From: Byssochlamys sp. IMV 00236
Lineage: Eukaryota; Ascomycota; Eurotiomycetes; Eurotiales; Thermoascaceae
Assembly: GCA_001931875.2 (NCBI GenBank)
Contig: MSJH02000808.1
Location: 264,997 to 328,996 of the forward strand
DNA length: 64,000 nucleotides
Direction of reading: 5' to 3'
Part shown: positions 22,845 through 32,718 of the stretch, one piece after another
Numbering within the stretch: position 1 is the stretch's first letter
Layout of the letters: the number at the start of each line of letters is the position of its first letter
The notes under the pieces: model-generated
Told to the model about the DNA's origin: nothing
The model's database searches: none
Seen by the model: only the letters and a program-made list of their open reading frames with translations
Translations under genes and position numbers: made by a program

Positions 22845-23914
22845 CTAATATTAAGCAGTTATAAAAGATAAAAGGAATATAGTAATATATAAATTAGTAT
22901 AATATTATTTTATTTATAAATTTTATTAAATTTTAATATTAAATAGCTTTTATAGCTATTAAGTATTAAAAGTTAATACCTTCCTATTATATATAATAAA
23001 GTTAATAATATAAAGAGTTTCTAAAGCTAGCGAAGTTTAATTTTATTAAAAGTTTAATTATTTAGACTAATTTTAAAATGCTAATTATTTAGAAGGCTAT
23101 TAAACTAAGATTTAATAAAAACTTTGCCTTTAAAAATTATATATAAAAGAAGCGCTTATCCTATTATATTTATATATTTAATTATAATTATTTACTTATA
23201 ATTTCTAAGTTATAAAAATAATCTCTAACTATAATATTTATTTCTAATTATAACTTTTATTATTATAATTAATCTTATAATAAAATCTATCTTATTAAAA
23301 TTATAAATATTATCTAGATTAATTCTATATTAAAGAATAATTTTTTAAATTAGATTAAACTACTCTCTAATAATCTTTAGGTTTTTATATTTTATACGCT
23401 TATAATTATAATATCTTAAGAATTAGAATATAAAGATAAGATATTGTTTAATAAAATATATAACCTAATTTTAATTAATTAAAATAACTAGAGTAGTTCT
23501 ATATTATTTAAAAAAAAATCTGCTATTTCTTATATTATAAAGGGCTAAAAGGCCGATCTATAAAAATCTATAAAGATTATCTATTTTTAAAGAGATTCTT
23601 CTTTAATTATAATTAATTTAATCAAATTAATATAAGAAATTATATATTATTATATATTACTAAGGCAGTCCTAAAGGGTTAAATATAATATATTAAAAAT
23701 ATAGGCAGTAGTAAAAATATTAGAAAATTCTTAATTCTTAAAAGCCTAGATAGCTAATAAGATCTTACCCTCTTTCTCTATTAAATTTTTAGAGGATTAA
23801 GAGCGTTTTAGTAGCATAATAGGTAGTTAAATTAATTAAATGCTAATTTATAGACGCGTTTTTAGATAGGGTAGCGGGTTATATGTAGTGGCGGCTTATA
23901 TGTGAATTATGTTA

Positions 23915-24527
23915 CCAAGTTCATTTGTGATGGAAAATTCAGAAATAGAAACGCTAAGTTCTCCACATGATGTATTTCTCTATATTATTTCGGGAGTGAG
24001 ACTCATGTTCCTGGGATCATATCCGGCCCTAGGATCTATAGCATAGCTTGTCAGAGATCGAGCATATATAGTAGCTTGGGTGTTTGGTCGCTGACCAAAC
24101 ATTGTGCCTTTTTGGCCAGATGGCGTAGTGGTAAAACCTAAGCACCCATGAACCGTCACATAGCTCCTAGGCACGCTCTTGGTCGCTCCTAGGAATCAGA
24201 CTTATCGTTCCTAGAGGACCTATAGTTCCCGGGATTGGGTAATATAGCTCCGGGGAACGAGGAGGGGGCTTTCCGAGCTTTAGTGCGTTTAGTGAGATCA
24301 GCGCTAATGGATCATGAATTCCAGGAGCATGAGGGCTTCGGAATTAACAAATAATTCCTGGAATGTATGAACTCAATTGGACCGCACATCTTGAAGATTA
24401 ATCTATTAGTGATCATACGGATCAAGCAGGATAGCTTGTGATAATGTCTACAATGTATTTTTCGACTCGTCTTCCAGTACTCCTTCTTCAGTTATATGGT
24501 ATAAACAATCTATTTTGATATAATATA
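23915..24527. other. intergenic beside the transposon
   Basis: Composition returns to normal. No coding sequence is recognised. Several short near-repeats of CCTAGGA/TTCCTAG lie at about 24166-24215; their meaning is unknown. Confidence 0.35.
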
Positions 24528-24748
24528 GGTCAAAGAGCGTCTAAAACCCACCTTCCAATTGAGGAGTTTTCGCTGAGCTAAAAGCTTTCATTAAACGTAA
24601 CTGGGGCTACTATGAAGCAGATCCTGATCAAGGATTTGATGCCTTCCTCGCATGGTGTATTGATATTGTCGGTGCAAAAGAAGAAAGCGCTAAAGGTCAT
24701 TTTCGACACGCAGGCTTGAAGATTGAAGAAATATTAGAAAGGTCCTAG
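24528..24748 (+). pseudogene. 3' fragment of a fungal protein gene (frameshifted)
   Basis: A coding-looking tail of 60 codons runs from 24566 to the TAG at 24746-24748. It includes the motifs NWGYYEADPDQGFDAFL and SAKGHFRHAG, which I associate with the C-terminal or linker part of large uncharacterised fungal proteins. Upstream, at 24528-24560 after a TATAATATAG acceptor-like site, another frame gives VKERLKPTFQL and would join it only with a frameshift. A TGA at 24560-24562 blocks the frame. I read this as the truncated end of a decayed gene. The parent protein's function is unknown to me. Confidence 0.45.
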
Positions 24749-24817
24749 ATGCAGCCTTGGTTGAAATCGATTTCCCGCGCAGACTCTCCACAGAACAGAC
24801 CGCTTGTCGTGGGCCAT

Positions 24818-25046
24818 TTACTCATTAAACCAAGGGTCATCTAGAACTTGTCTAGCTGACGCCCTTGCTGACGGTTCAAACTGCAATAACTTTCCGATGA
24901 TTTGCCCCAGCCTCGTGATATCTTCTCTGGTGAGATCGGGACTCCGTGGGCCATCAAAGTACACTTCTTCTAGCCATTCCTGCAAGTTGGGCCTGTACTT
25001 TCTATGATTCTGCCGTCTCCTGCGTTCACACGCATACGCTGTACTG
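24818..25046 (-). pseudogene. C-terminal fragment of a protein kinase (SRPK-like)
   Basis: The minus strand from about 25046 to the TAA at 24818-24820 encodes roughly 70 residues that look like the end of a fungal SR-protein-kinase-type catalytic domain. There is an EWLEEVYFDG stretch, a DLTREDI helix, and LLQFEPSARASARQVLDDPWF, the conserved C-lobe ending with the arginine equivalent to kinase subdomain XI. A TTCTTACAG acceptor precedes it. The rest of the kinase (ATP site, catalytic loop, DFG) is not found upstream before the copper ATPase. I take it as a remnant of a truncated gene. Confidence 0.6.
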
Positions 25047-25373
25047 TAAGAAGAGACTAATCAAACCCAACGTGGCCGAAGTAGTGACAGCGTCGTTCCA
25101 GCGAGAATACAAAATAGTTATATAATTACTTCTTCAGCGGTGAGAATGAAGCTGAGAATGGAACGGATTGAGTTGAGGCTTCCTTGGAGGAGTCTTCTCT
25201 AACATGAGGCAGATTATCGATAACGACAGGATTGCAGCATTCTGCGATTGCGATTCGAAACTGAATATGACAGATGTCGCGTTCCATCTTCAAAGCGACG
25301 ATTCCAGTTAGGCATAAACGAGAGTTTGTGGGACTTCAGTGGTGGTCACTCGTGCAATAATGGTGCTCTGTGC

Positions 25374-28300
25374 CTAGAACTTCGACCAGCGCAGAAGCAG
25401 CGCAGCAGCAATGACTGGCAACACACTCACCAACTCTCCCAGTCCCGCAAACTCTGGGGGAATTCTGGCATTGACAAAAGCACCCGCAGCGAGAAGGACT
25501 GCAAAGGTATTGTATACGAAGCTCCATATAAAGTTGAACTTGATGCGGTTGACAGATTTCCGACTGGCGTCCATCATGGTGGGGATACCAGCCAGAAAAG
25601 GCCGCATGAGAACCACGTCCGCGGCGGATTGCGCGACATCTGTGCCTTCGTTCATGTGGACGCCAATCGTAGCCTGTGCGAGAGCAACAGCATCGTTCGT
25701 GCCGTCACCGCAGAAAACAACAACCGGTTCCTTACAATCTATGCGAGTACGGAGGAGTGTCTGGATATAGTCCTTCTTGTCGGCGGGCGAGCTTCGAGAA
25801 CGCACTTGACCGCCAGGAATGCTAAGCTTGGACGCCAAAGACCGAACAGCTCCGTCATCGTCGCCAGAAACGACATGTACCGAGACGCCACGCCTGTGTA
25901 AGGTCTCAATCGTTCCCGCAGCGTCAGGTCGAAGCTCATCTTCAAGACCATAGACCGCCTGTAACGCATTGTCGATAGTAAAGCAGAAGACAGTGTACCC
26001 TTGAGCAAGCATTGGCTGAACAACTTCATTTTCCGATAAATTCAGCCAGCGAGAATTGCCTGCTCGAAGTTTCCGGCCACCAAAGGTGGTTTCAACACCT
26101 TTGCCAGTAAGGCTCTTGGGCTCAGGAACAGTCGAAGCCGTAACTCCGGCATCCTTGAGGTGAGCAGCCACAGAAACTGAGACTGGATGTCGGTTGTTCT
26201 CGATGAGGCCTAGAAGAAGCGGGAGCTTGTCCACGTTGGCGCACTCCGTCGTTACGACAGAAAGCTTTCCCCGAGTCAAGGTCCCAGTCTTGTCAAACAC
26301 GACGTGCGACGTCTTATGAGCCACTTCAATAGCATCTGATGACTTGAAGATGATACCTCTTTCCGCCGCGACTCCGCTGGCAATCACAATGACCATAGGA
26401 ACAGCCAGTCCAATGGCGCAGGGGCAAGAAACAATGAGGACAGTAATGGCATAGGTGATGGCCTGAATTGTAGCTTCGGATCCATCATATCCACGAACAG
26501 TCATGCCTACTGCAACCCAGATGACGAACGTGATGATTGTCAATGCCAGCACAACCGGGACGAAGTAGGACGCTACCCGGTCTGCGAGATCCTGCAGCTT
26601 AGGTTTCGACAGTTTGGCCTCATCGACCATCGCAGCAATGGCATTGATAGTGTTATCGCTAGGCAAGCGGTTCAGTCGAACAGTCATAACTCCAGAGCCA
26701 TTGACAGACCCAGCAACCACCACAGACTTGGGATATTTCTCTACTGGTCTAGATTCACCAGTGAGCATAGACTCGTCAACCTCAGACGACCCATTGATGA
26801 CAGTGCCGTCTGTCGGGATTCTGGTGTCAGGGAGAACTTTGAAGGTGTCGCCGTATTGAAGAAGTCGGGCGTCAATCTCACGTTCCGTTCCGCTCTTTTG
26901 GTCGACAAGGATAGCTGTCGATGCCTGAAGTGACCGGATAGAAATAGATTCAACAGCTCTCTGACGAGCGAGAGCGGCAACCCATCGACCAACCATGATC
27001 AAGGTGACTAAGAGAGTGCTCGTTTCAAAGAATTGACCAGTCGAAAGGGGCTGCTCTGCAATGAGGTACCCAAAGGAGACCACCGAGAATATGTAGGCAG
27101 CACTGGTGCTCAAGACGATCAAGAGGTCCATCTCGATAACCCTCGAGAAAATGAGAGCCTTCAGGGCCTTAGGATAGAAAGGCCCTGCTATGACAACTTG
27201 AACAATCGTGGCCAATGTGAGTGAAGCCGATGAATATGCCACCTCCCCGTCAGGAAGCGAAGCCCATGCCATGACTAGGACCGGAATCGTTAAGACAGCG
27301 GAGAGAAGCGTCATGTATCCGACATGACGAACATGCTTGCTGCCAGCCTCCAGCGAAGGGTCGCCACGTGGAGGAGCAAGTTCAATTGGCGGACCCCAAA
27401 TCTTGGAGAGTTCTCGAGCTCCCACGATATTCGGATCAAACGCAACTCGCACAGTATGCTTGTCTACAGGTGCCATGTCGAGAACTCCGTCCGGCCACGT
27501 CTGACTAATGAAATTCGAGGGCTCATCAGGGACAATAAGATCTAGGCTAGATCCCTGGTTCTGGACTCTTTTGCACTTAAATTCAGTGGTTCGCTCCAGA
27601 TGTTTCATGACTTCCTCAACTGAGCTAAGGCGCAGATCAATGTTGAACTCGGCTCGTGAGAGAACCAGACTGGTTTTCAGGTCTTTGACGGCGGGGAGAG
27701 TATCCAAGGTTCGGCTAAGCTTTGTCTCGCAACCAGTACAAGTCATGCCAGAAATGCTGAGGACAACATGTTCCTTGCCGGTACTCTGATTCTCTATGTC
27801 GGTGATAGCCTGAATCGAGGCTTCCTCAATCTCTAAACCAGGGTCGGGCACAGCAGAAGAGCAGCAAGCATCAGTGCAAGAGCCTTGGGGGTTGGCCGGC
27901 TGCTTTTCTGTGCAGCGAGAATCTGCGCAACTAACGATATCCTGCTTCGGTGGCTTACAGCAAGAGCCAGAGGAGGCGGCGTTAGGTAGCTGTTTGCTAA
28001 TCGTGTTCTTAGCTGTTCCACAAAAAGACCCTGCACACCCACTAGTTAGAGGTTCAACAACGGATCCGACCTTCGAACAGCATAGGTCCGCATAAACGCT
28101 CTTGGTGTTATTGTCTTTGACACGCTGGTCTCTGGGACAGCAAGATCCGGGGCAGCTGACATCGGGCTTTTCGAGGGAGTAGCAAGACTTGGCACAGTTA
28201 TCCTTAACTAATGGAGCCGTGGTGGGAGTGTCCTCAGAGCAGCACGGCTCCGGGCACTTGCTTTTGACAGAAGGCTCTTTGGCGGGCTTGTCCTTCGAAC

Positions 28301-29044
28301 ACAAAGCGACAACACAGGCATGGGCGGACGCCTTCTCGACAGACCTGGTGCTTTCACGAGAGCCCCTTCGCAGGCGAGAACGGTTCTGCGCGGCCTGGTC
28401 CTTGGTGACTGAGCCGTTGCTGCAGGAATTCAGTGAAATGCGAAAGGAGCGAGCAGACGACTTCTTAGAGCACTGCTTCCCGTCCAGTGACTGTCGGTCG
28501 CGAATTTCACAGCAGGTTTCCTGGCCAAGAGCAATAAGAGCGCGGCAGATACATCCCAGAGCCTGTAGAGTAGCGCCGTAGCGGTCGAGGGCAGAGAGAC
28601 TATGTTGGTTGCATGCCTTGTGGTCGGTAGCTCCACCGCAAGCTGAAAGGGAGTTAGCAATCTTTGAATGCCATTCTCAAAGGGCGGACACTCACTGTTT
28701 GGCTGACTGTTTGGGCCGGGGGCAGCCATAGCACTCATCTCGCATTCCCGCATAGCCAAGCGGTCAAGGCAAGACGTGTCGCAGCATGGGCTGACTTTGC
28801 CACGGCAGCAGTCAGGCGCGTCGGTATGATTCTCGGATTTGTTGTCCGCACATTTTTCAGGAGAGCAGCAATCATCCAGTTTTTCCGGGGCGGGCGTTTT
28901 CTGACCCGGGGCCGGGGTGTGCTCAGTGTCGTCGCTATCGCAGCAAGAATCCTGGCAACTGCTCGGCTTCTCACTTGGAGCCGCGAGTGCCGTAACATTG
29001 GGCTCAGGGGCCGGAGTCGGTAGGCCGCAATAGTCGCCTTCCAT
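25374..29044 (-). CDS. crpA: P1B-type Cu+-exporting ATPase, Cys-rich N-terminus (CrpA-like)
   Basis: Two exons (29044-28696 and 28642-25374; 53-nt intron) encode 1205 aa. The protein pumps Cu+ (possibly also Ag+) out of the cytosol using ATP. Residues 1 to about 400 are extraordinarily rich in CC and CxxC-like motifs, a metal-binding tail known from the Aspergillus copper-resistance ATPase CrpA. One heavy-metal-associated domain has GMTCTGC at about 415-421. The catalytic core shows TGES (744-747), the CPC metal site in the membrane (856-858), phosphorylation motif DKTGT (900-904), an HP dipeptide in the nucleotide domain (NNRHPVS) and GDGTND. Hydrophobic helices flank these. CrpA-type pumps are induced by copper and protect against host or environmental copper. 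The gene sits between two copies of the TIR element yet is intact. A Cu-ATPase of the Ccc2 secretory type is less likely because of the CC-rich tail. Confidence 0.92.
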
Positions 29045-29601
29045 CGTTGAAGTCAGCGTTCGCTTTCAGTCCAATTTGTGTGAATTTGAGGTGTTGGTCA
29101 AGTTGAGTTTTCGGAAATCGTATCAGCCTGTCGGTTTCCCCTTGGACATGCCAGCACGTGAATGGTTCGAGTCCCCCTGGCCAATCACATCCACGGCGGC
29201 TACCTAGCGTTGGAGATTGACGATACCAGCCTCCTCAACTGTTTGTCTTTGGGCTATGGGCTTAATCGGCCGCCTGTAAACCTTTTCATGCACATTGACA
29301 AATCGAGTTTTTCGGATTCTGTTAGAAATGGTATCGATAGTTATGCTGGCGTGCGCTCGATACTTGGACGAGATCGTGGGAGTGGGGTTTATCTTTGAAG
29401 AAGCAGTGCATGTGACCACGGCAGTCCAACCACAAATACGCTGACTAATATGGGGTAGTACAACCGGGCCTAGCTGCCATCTGGGAGATCCTATGATCCG
29501 AAATACCGTTTAAATCCCGTATTGCGACCGTTGTAATTCGGTATTTCATTATACTACAGATTCCTACAACAATCGAGTAAACACGGTATTATAAGGAATC
29601 G
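29045..29601. other. intergenic, copper ATPase promoter
   Basis: Upstream region of the copper ATPase, between its start codon and TIR element copy 2. No gene is supported. I could not pick out a convincing copper-response element by eye. Confidence 0.4.
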
Positions 29602-31486
29602 GTAACGTAATTCACATATGAGCCGCTACTATATACGACCCGCCACCCTATTTAATAATCTAGTTTTTAAATATATTTATCTTAACTATAATACTATTAA
29701 ATTAAATTAATTAATTAAATAGTCTATCTAGATATATTTCTCTTCTATACCCTAATAATCTATATATTCTATACCCTCAAGGAAGGCGCGTATATAATTA
29801 AATAGTCAATTCTCTAGGTATACTAGGGCTAAAGAGAGATATTTTAATTACTTCTTATTATTATATAATTAATATAAATATTTTTTAAATAAAAAGGCCT
29901 TTTTCAGCGAGTATCTATTTTCTAAATTAGGTTTATTTTTATTTTTTTTTTTTATTTTTATTCTATAATTTCTTATTTTTTTTTATTAATAGAATAGTAT
30001 TATATATTATAATTTAATAGCCTTTAATAAATTAGTTTAATATATATTTAAAAGGACTTATTAGGCTTTAAGATTATATATAAAATAAAGTATTAATTAA
30101 TAAAGCTTATTAATATAGATCTTTCCTAATAATAAAGATTTTTAGTATAAAATTTTAGCTTAAATTATTACCCTAGCTTAAAGGGGGAGGTAAGTATTTA
30201 AAGCTAAATATTTAGCTTTAAAAATACTTAATTAGATAAAAAGGATATTAAACTAGCTATTAAAAAGTTATTTTTAATTATCTCTAATTTAAAAGCTTTA
30301 ATTTATATAATAAAATATATTTTAAAAAAGTTAAGTTTATTAATATAGTTAATCCTATATTATATTTTTATTTTAACTAACTAACTATATATATATTTTA
30401 AGATTATAAAACAGCCAATATTAAGTAATTATAAAAGATAAGAAGAATATAATAGTATATAAATTAATATAATATTATTTTACTTATAAATTTTATTAAA
30501 TTTTAATATTAAATAGCTTCTATAGCTATTAAATATTAAAAGTTAATACCTTCCTATTATATATAATAAAGTTAATAATATAAAGAGTTTCTAAAGCTAG
30601 TAAAGTCTAATTTTATTAAAAGTCTAATTATTTAGACTAATTTTAAAATGCTAATTATCTAAAAGACTATTAAACTAAAATTTAATAAAGACTTTACCTT
30701 TAAAAATTATATATAGAGGAAGCGCCTATCTTATTATATTTATATATTTAATTATAATTATCTACTTATAATTTTTAAGTTATAAAAGTAATTTCTAACT
30801 ATAATATTTATTTTTAGTTATAACTTTTATTATTATAATTAATCTTATAATAAAACTTATCTTATTAAAGTTATAAATATTATTTAAATTAATTTTATAC
30901 TAAAAAATAATTTTTTAAACTAGATTAAACTACTCTTTAATAATCTTTAAGTCTTTATATTTTGCGCACTTATAATTATAATATCTTAAAAATTAAGATA
31001 TAAGAGTAGGGTGCTATTTAATAAAATATATAATCTAATTTTAGCTAACTAAAATAATTAGGATAATTCTATATTATTTAAAAAGAAGATCTATTATTTC
31101 TTATATTATAAAGGGCTAGGGGGCTAATCTATAAAAATCTATAAAGATTATCTATTTTTAAAGAGATTTCTCTTTAATTATAGTTAATTTAATTAAGTTA
31201 ATATAAGAAGTTGCATATTATTATATACTACTAAGGCGGTCCTAAAGGGTTAAATATAATATATTAAAAATACAGGCAGTAATAGAAATATTAGAAAATT
31301 TTTAATTCTTAAAAGTCTAGATAGCTAATAAGATCCTACCCTTTTTCTTTATTAAATCTTTAAAGGATTAAGAGCATTTTAATAGTATAGTAGGTGGTTA
31401 AATTAACTAAATACTAATTTATAGACGCATTTTTAGATAAGATAGTGGGTCGTATATAGTGGCGGCTCATATGTGAATTATGTTAC
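29602..31486 (+). mobile_element. TIR element copy 2 (1.88 kb, uninterrupted)
   Basis: The left end begins GTAACGTAATTCACATATGA; the right end, on the minus strand, begins GTAACATAATTCACATATGA. The inverted repeats extend about 47 bp through GCCGC.ACTATATACGACCC. If the element is taken as starting TAACG and ending GTTA, the flanking trinucleotide CGG is repeated on both sides (29600-29602 and 31486-31488), a candidate 3-bp target-site duplication. The element is in the same orientation as copy 1 and matches it except for the retrotransposon insertion. It is heavily A+T-rich with no readable transposase. It is a non-autonomous or RIP-erased DNA transposon of unknown superfamily. Confidence 0.85.
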
Positions 31487-31958
31487 GGGTATCTATGTAC
31501 ATACTTAGTAGCATGCAGCCATATGCAACAGGCTATTATTGGAGGTGAATAGTTCGTCTCCTACTTTTAACTCTCGCGGGTGCTAGCTGGGACTTTATTT
31601 CGGCATTGAATGAGATTATGAGGGGGTTTTTTGCCCGAAATTTAAGTCATCACCTATTACACTATACTAAGTCTGAATAAAGTGGTGTGCAAGCAATGTA
31701 TTTTGTGGAGAAATGGAGCCATCCTTTACTATCACCCTCTTTGCTATTTCTCATACTTGTAGCAATTTGCTCAATAGCAACTGAATGTAAGCAGATGTTG
31801 TACCCGATTATAAGCGCCAGTACTAATAAAATTCGCAGTATTCGACTCGTCTCAAGCTATGACACCAGACCTCCTGGGTGTCCAAATGTAGCTGGAGAAG
31901 AGAGAGCTTCTGGAATTCACCTTTAAGGCAGAAATTCTCTTGTGCCACTTCAATGTAA
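31487..31958. other. intergenic
   Basis: Right flank of TIR element copy 2 and presumed 3' side of the small secreted-protein gene. The frames at 31687-31926 (+) and 31823-32053 (-) have no supportable features beyond the last exon of that gene. Confidence 0.35.
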
Positions 31959-32718
31959 TCAAGTATAGGTACTGCATGCCCTGAAGTCCTTTCCATAGCT
32001 TTCTGAAGGATGAACAACCATCCCACAAAGACTAAAGAAATGTAAGTGCCCATTTTACTACCATGTATCGAATTCGAAGATCTCTATGTCAGGGAATCAG
32101 TACTTACGTAGCTGATTTTATCGTTTGTGTTTTTTTTCCTTCTGTCTTTGTCGTTGTTGTGACCGCATAGACCGCCCGAAATGCGTCAGGTTTCCCGCCT
32201 TTATACGGTACCGTAGTGTGGTAATCAGGAACCGGATACTCAGATAACGCATTACCACAGCCATCTGGTAAGCTGGTGAGTACAGGCCCGTGATTGTAAA
32301 ATCTCTTTGGATAAATAGCAGTCGACGTTTCTTTTGATATTCTGTTATTACTGGTTTTGGTAACTGTCCAAACATAGCCTAGGTATTTAATCAGCTTCAT
32401 TTTTTTTTAATCCTTCAATCTATATTTACTCACTTGCTGGTTTTGAAGTAGGCAGAGAAAAGGCGTAGTTAATTCCGCTTGTAGCCCTGGATCCAGGTAT
32501 CGTAGCAACCCTTTTGCCAGCTAGAAGCTATGAGAGGTCTTTTCCTATGTGACATGTAAGAGGAAAAAAGAATATGTCTTACAATTACAACGGAAACTCG
32601 TAAATGAGACTGCTGCCGCCGGCGCTGCTTCGGCTGGCATAGGCTCGAGAATTATTTGTTGCGCCATTGTAGTCAAACCGGCAAATAAGGGAAGACAATA
32701 AAAGAGAAAGAACCTCAT
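31959..32718 (-). CDS. small secreted cysteine-containing protein, unknown family
   Basis: Four exons (32718-32583, 32520-32434, 32378-32108, 32031-31959) sum to 188 aa in frame, with good donors (GTAAGA, GTGAGT, GTAAGT). The N-terminus MRFFLFYCLPLFAGLTTMAQ is a clear signal peptide with predicted cleavage near Ala19/Gln20. The mature part has four cysteines (in FRCN, GCGN, LCGM and RACS), enough for two disulfides, a Ser/Thr-rich first third, and a basic Thr/Lys stretch near residue 155. I do not recognise a family. Size, secretion and cysteine count resemble fungal effector-like or antimicrobial proteins, which is inference only. It lies next to a transposon in an otherwise gene-poor stretch. 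Confidence 0.5.

Larger units (their letters stand above)
14566..23914 (+). mobile_element. TIR element copy 1, split by a nested LTR retrotransposon
   Basis: The outer ends are inverted repeats. The left end reads TAACGTAATTCACATACGAG, and the right end, read on the minus strand, starts TAACATAATTCACATATAAG. Similarity continues for about 47 bp through a GCCGCCACTACATA core. The left part is 14566-15392 and the right part 22845-23914. Together, less the short duplication at the insertion point, they give about 1880 bp, matching the uninterrupted copy 2 (1883 bp). Both parts align with copy 2 almost continuously. Composition is extremely A+T-rich with many TpA steps, as expected after RIP. 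No transposase can be read, so the superfamily is unknown. No clear target-site duplication is seen for this copy. Confidence 0.85.

Noticed and set aside
14566..23914. AT-rich block as a centromere or CRISPR-like array
   Set aside because: The block is fully accounted for by a TIR element and an LTR retrotransposon; there are no regularly spaced repeats, and CRISPR is not expected in a fungal nucleus.
29155..29195. Possible tRNA T-arm (GGTTCGAGTCCCC)
   Set aside because: No matching acceptor stem or D-arm upstream.
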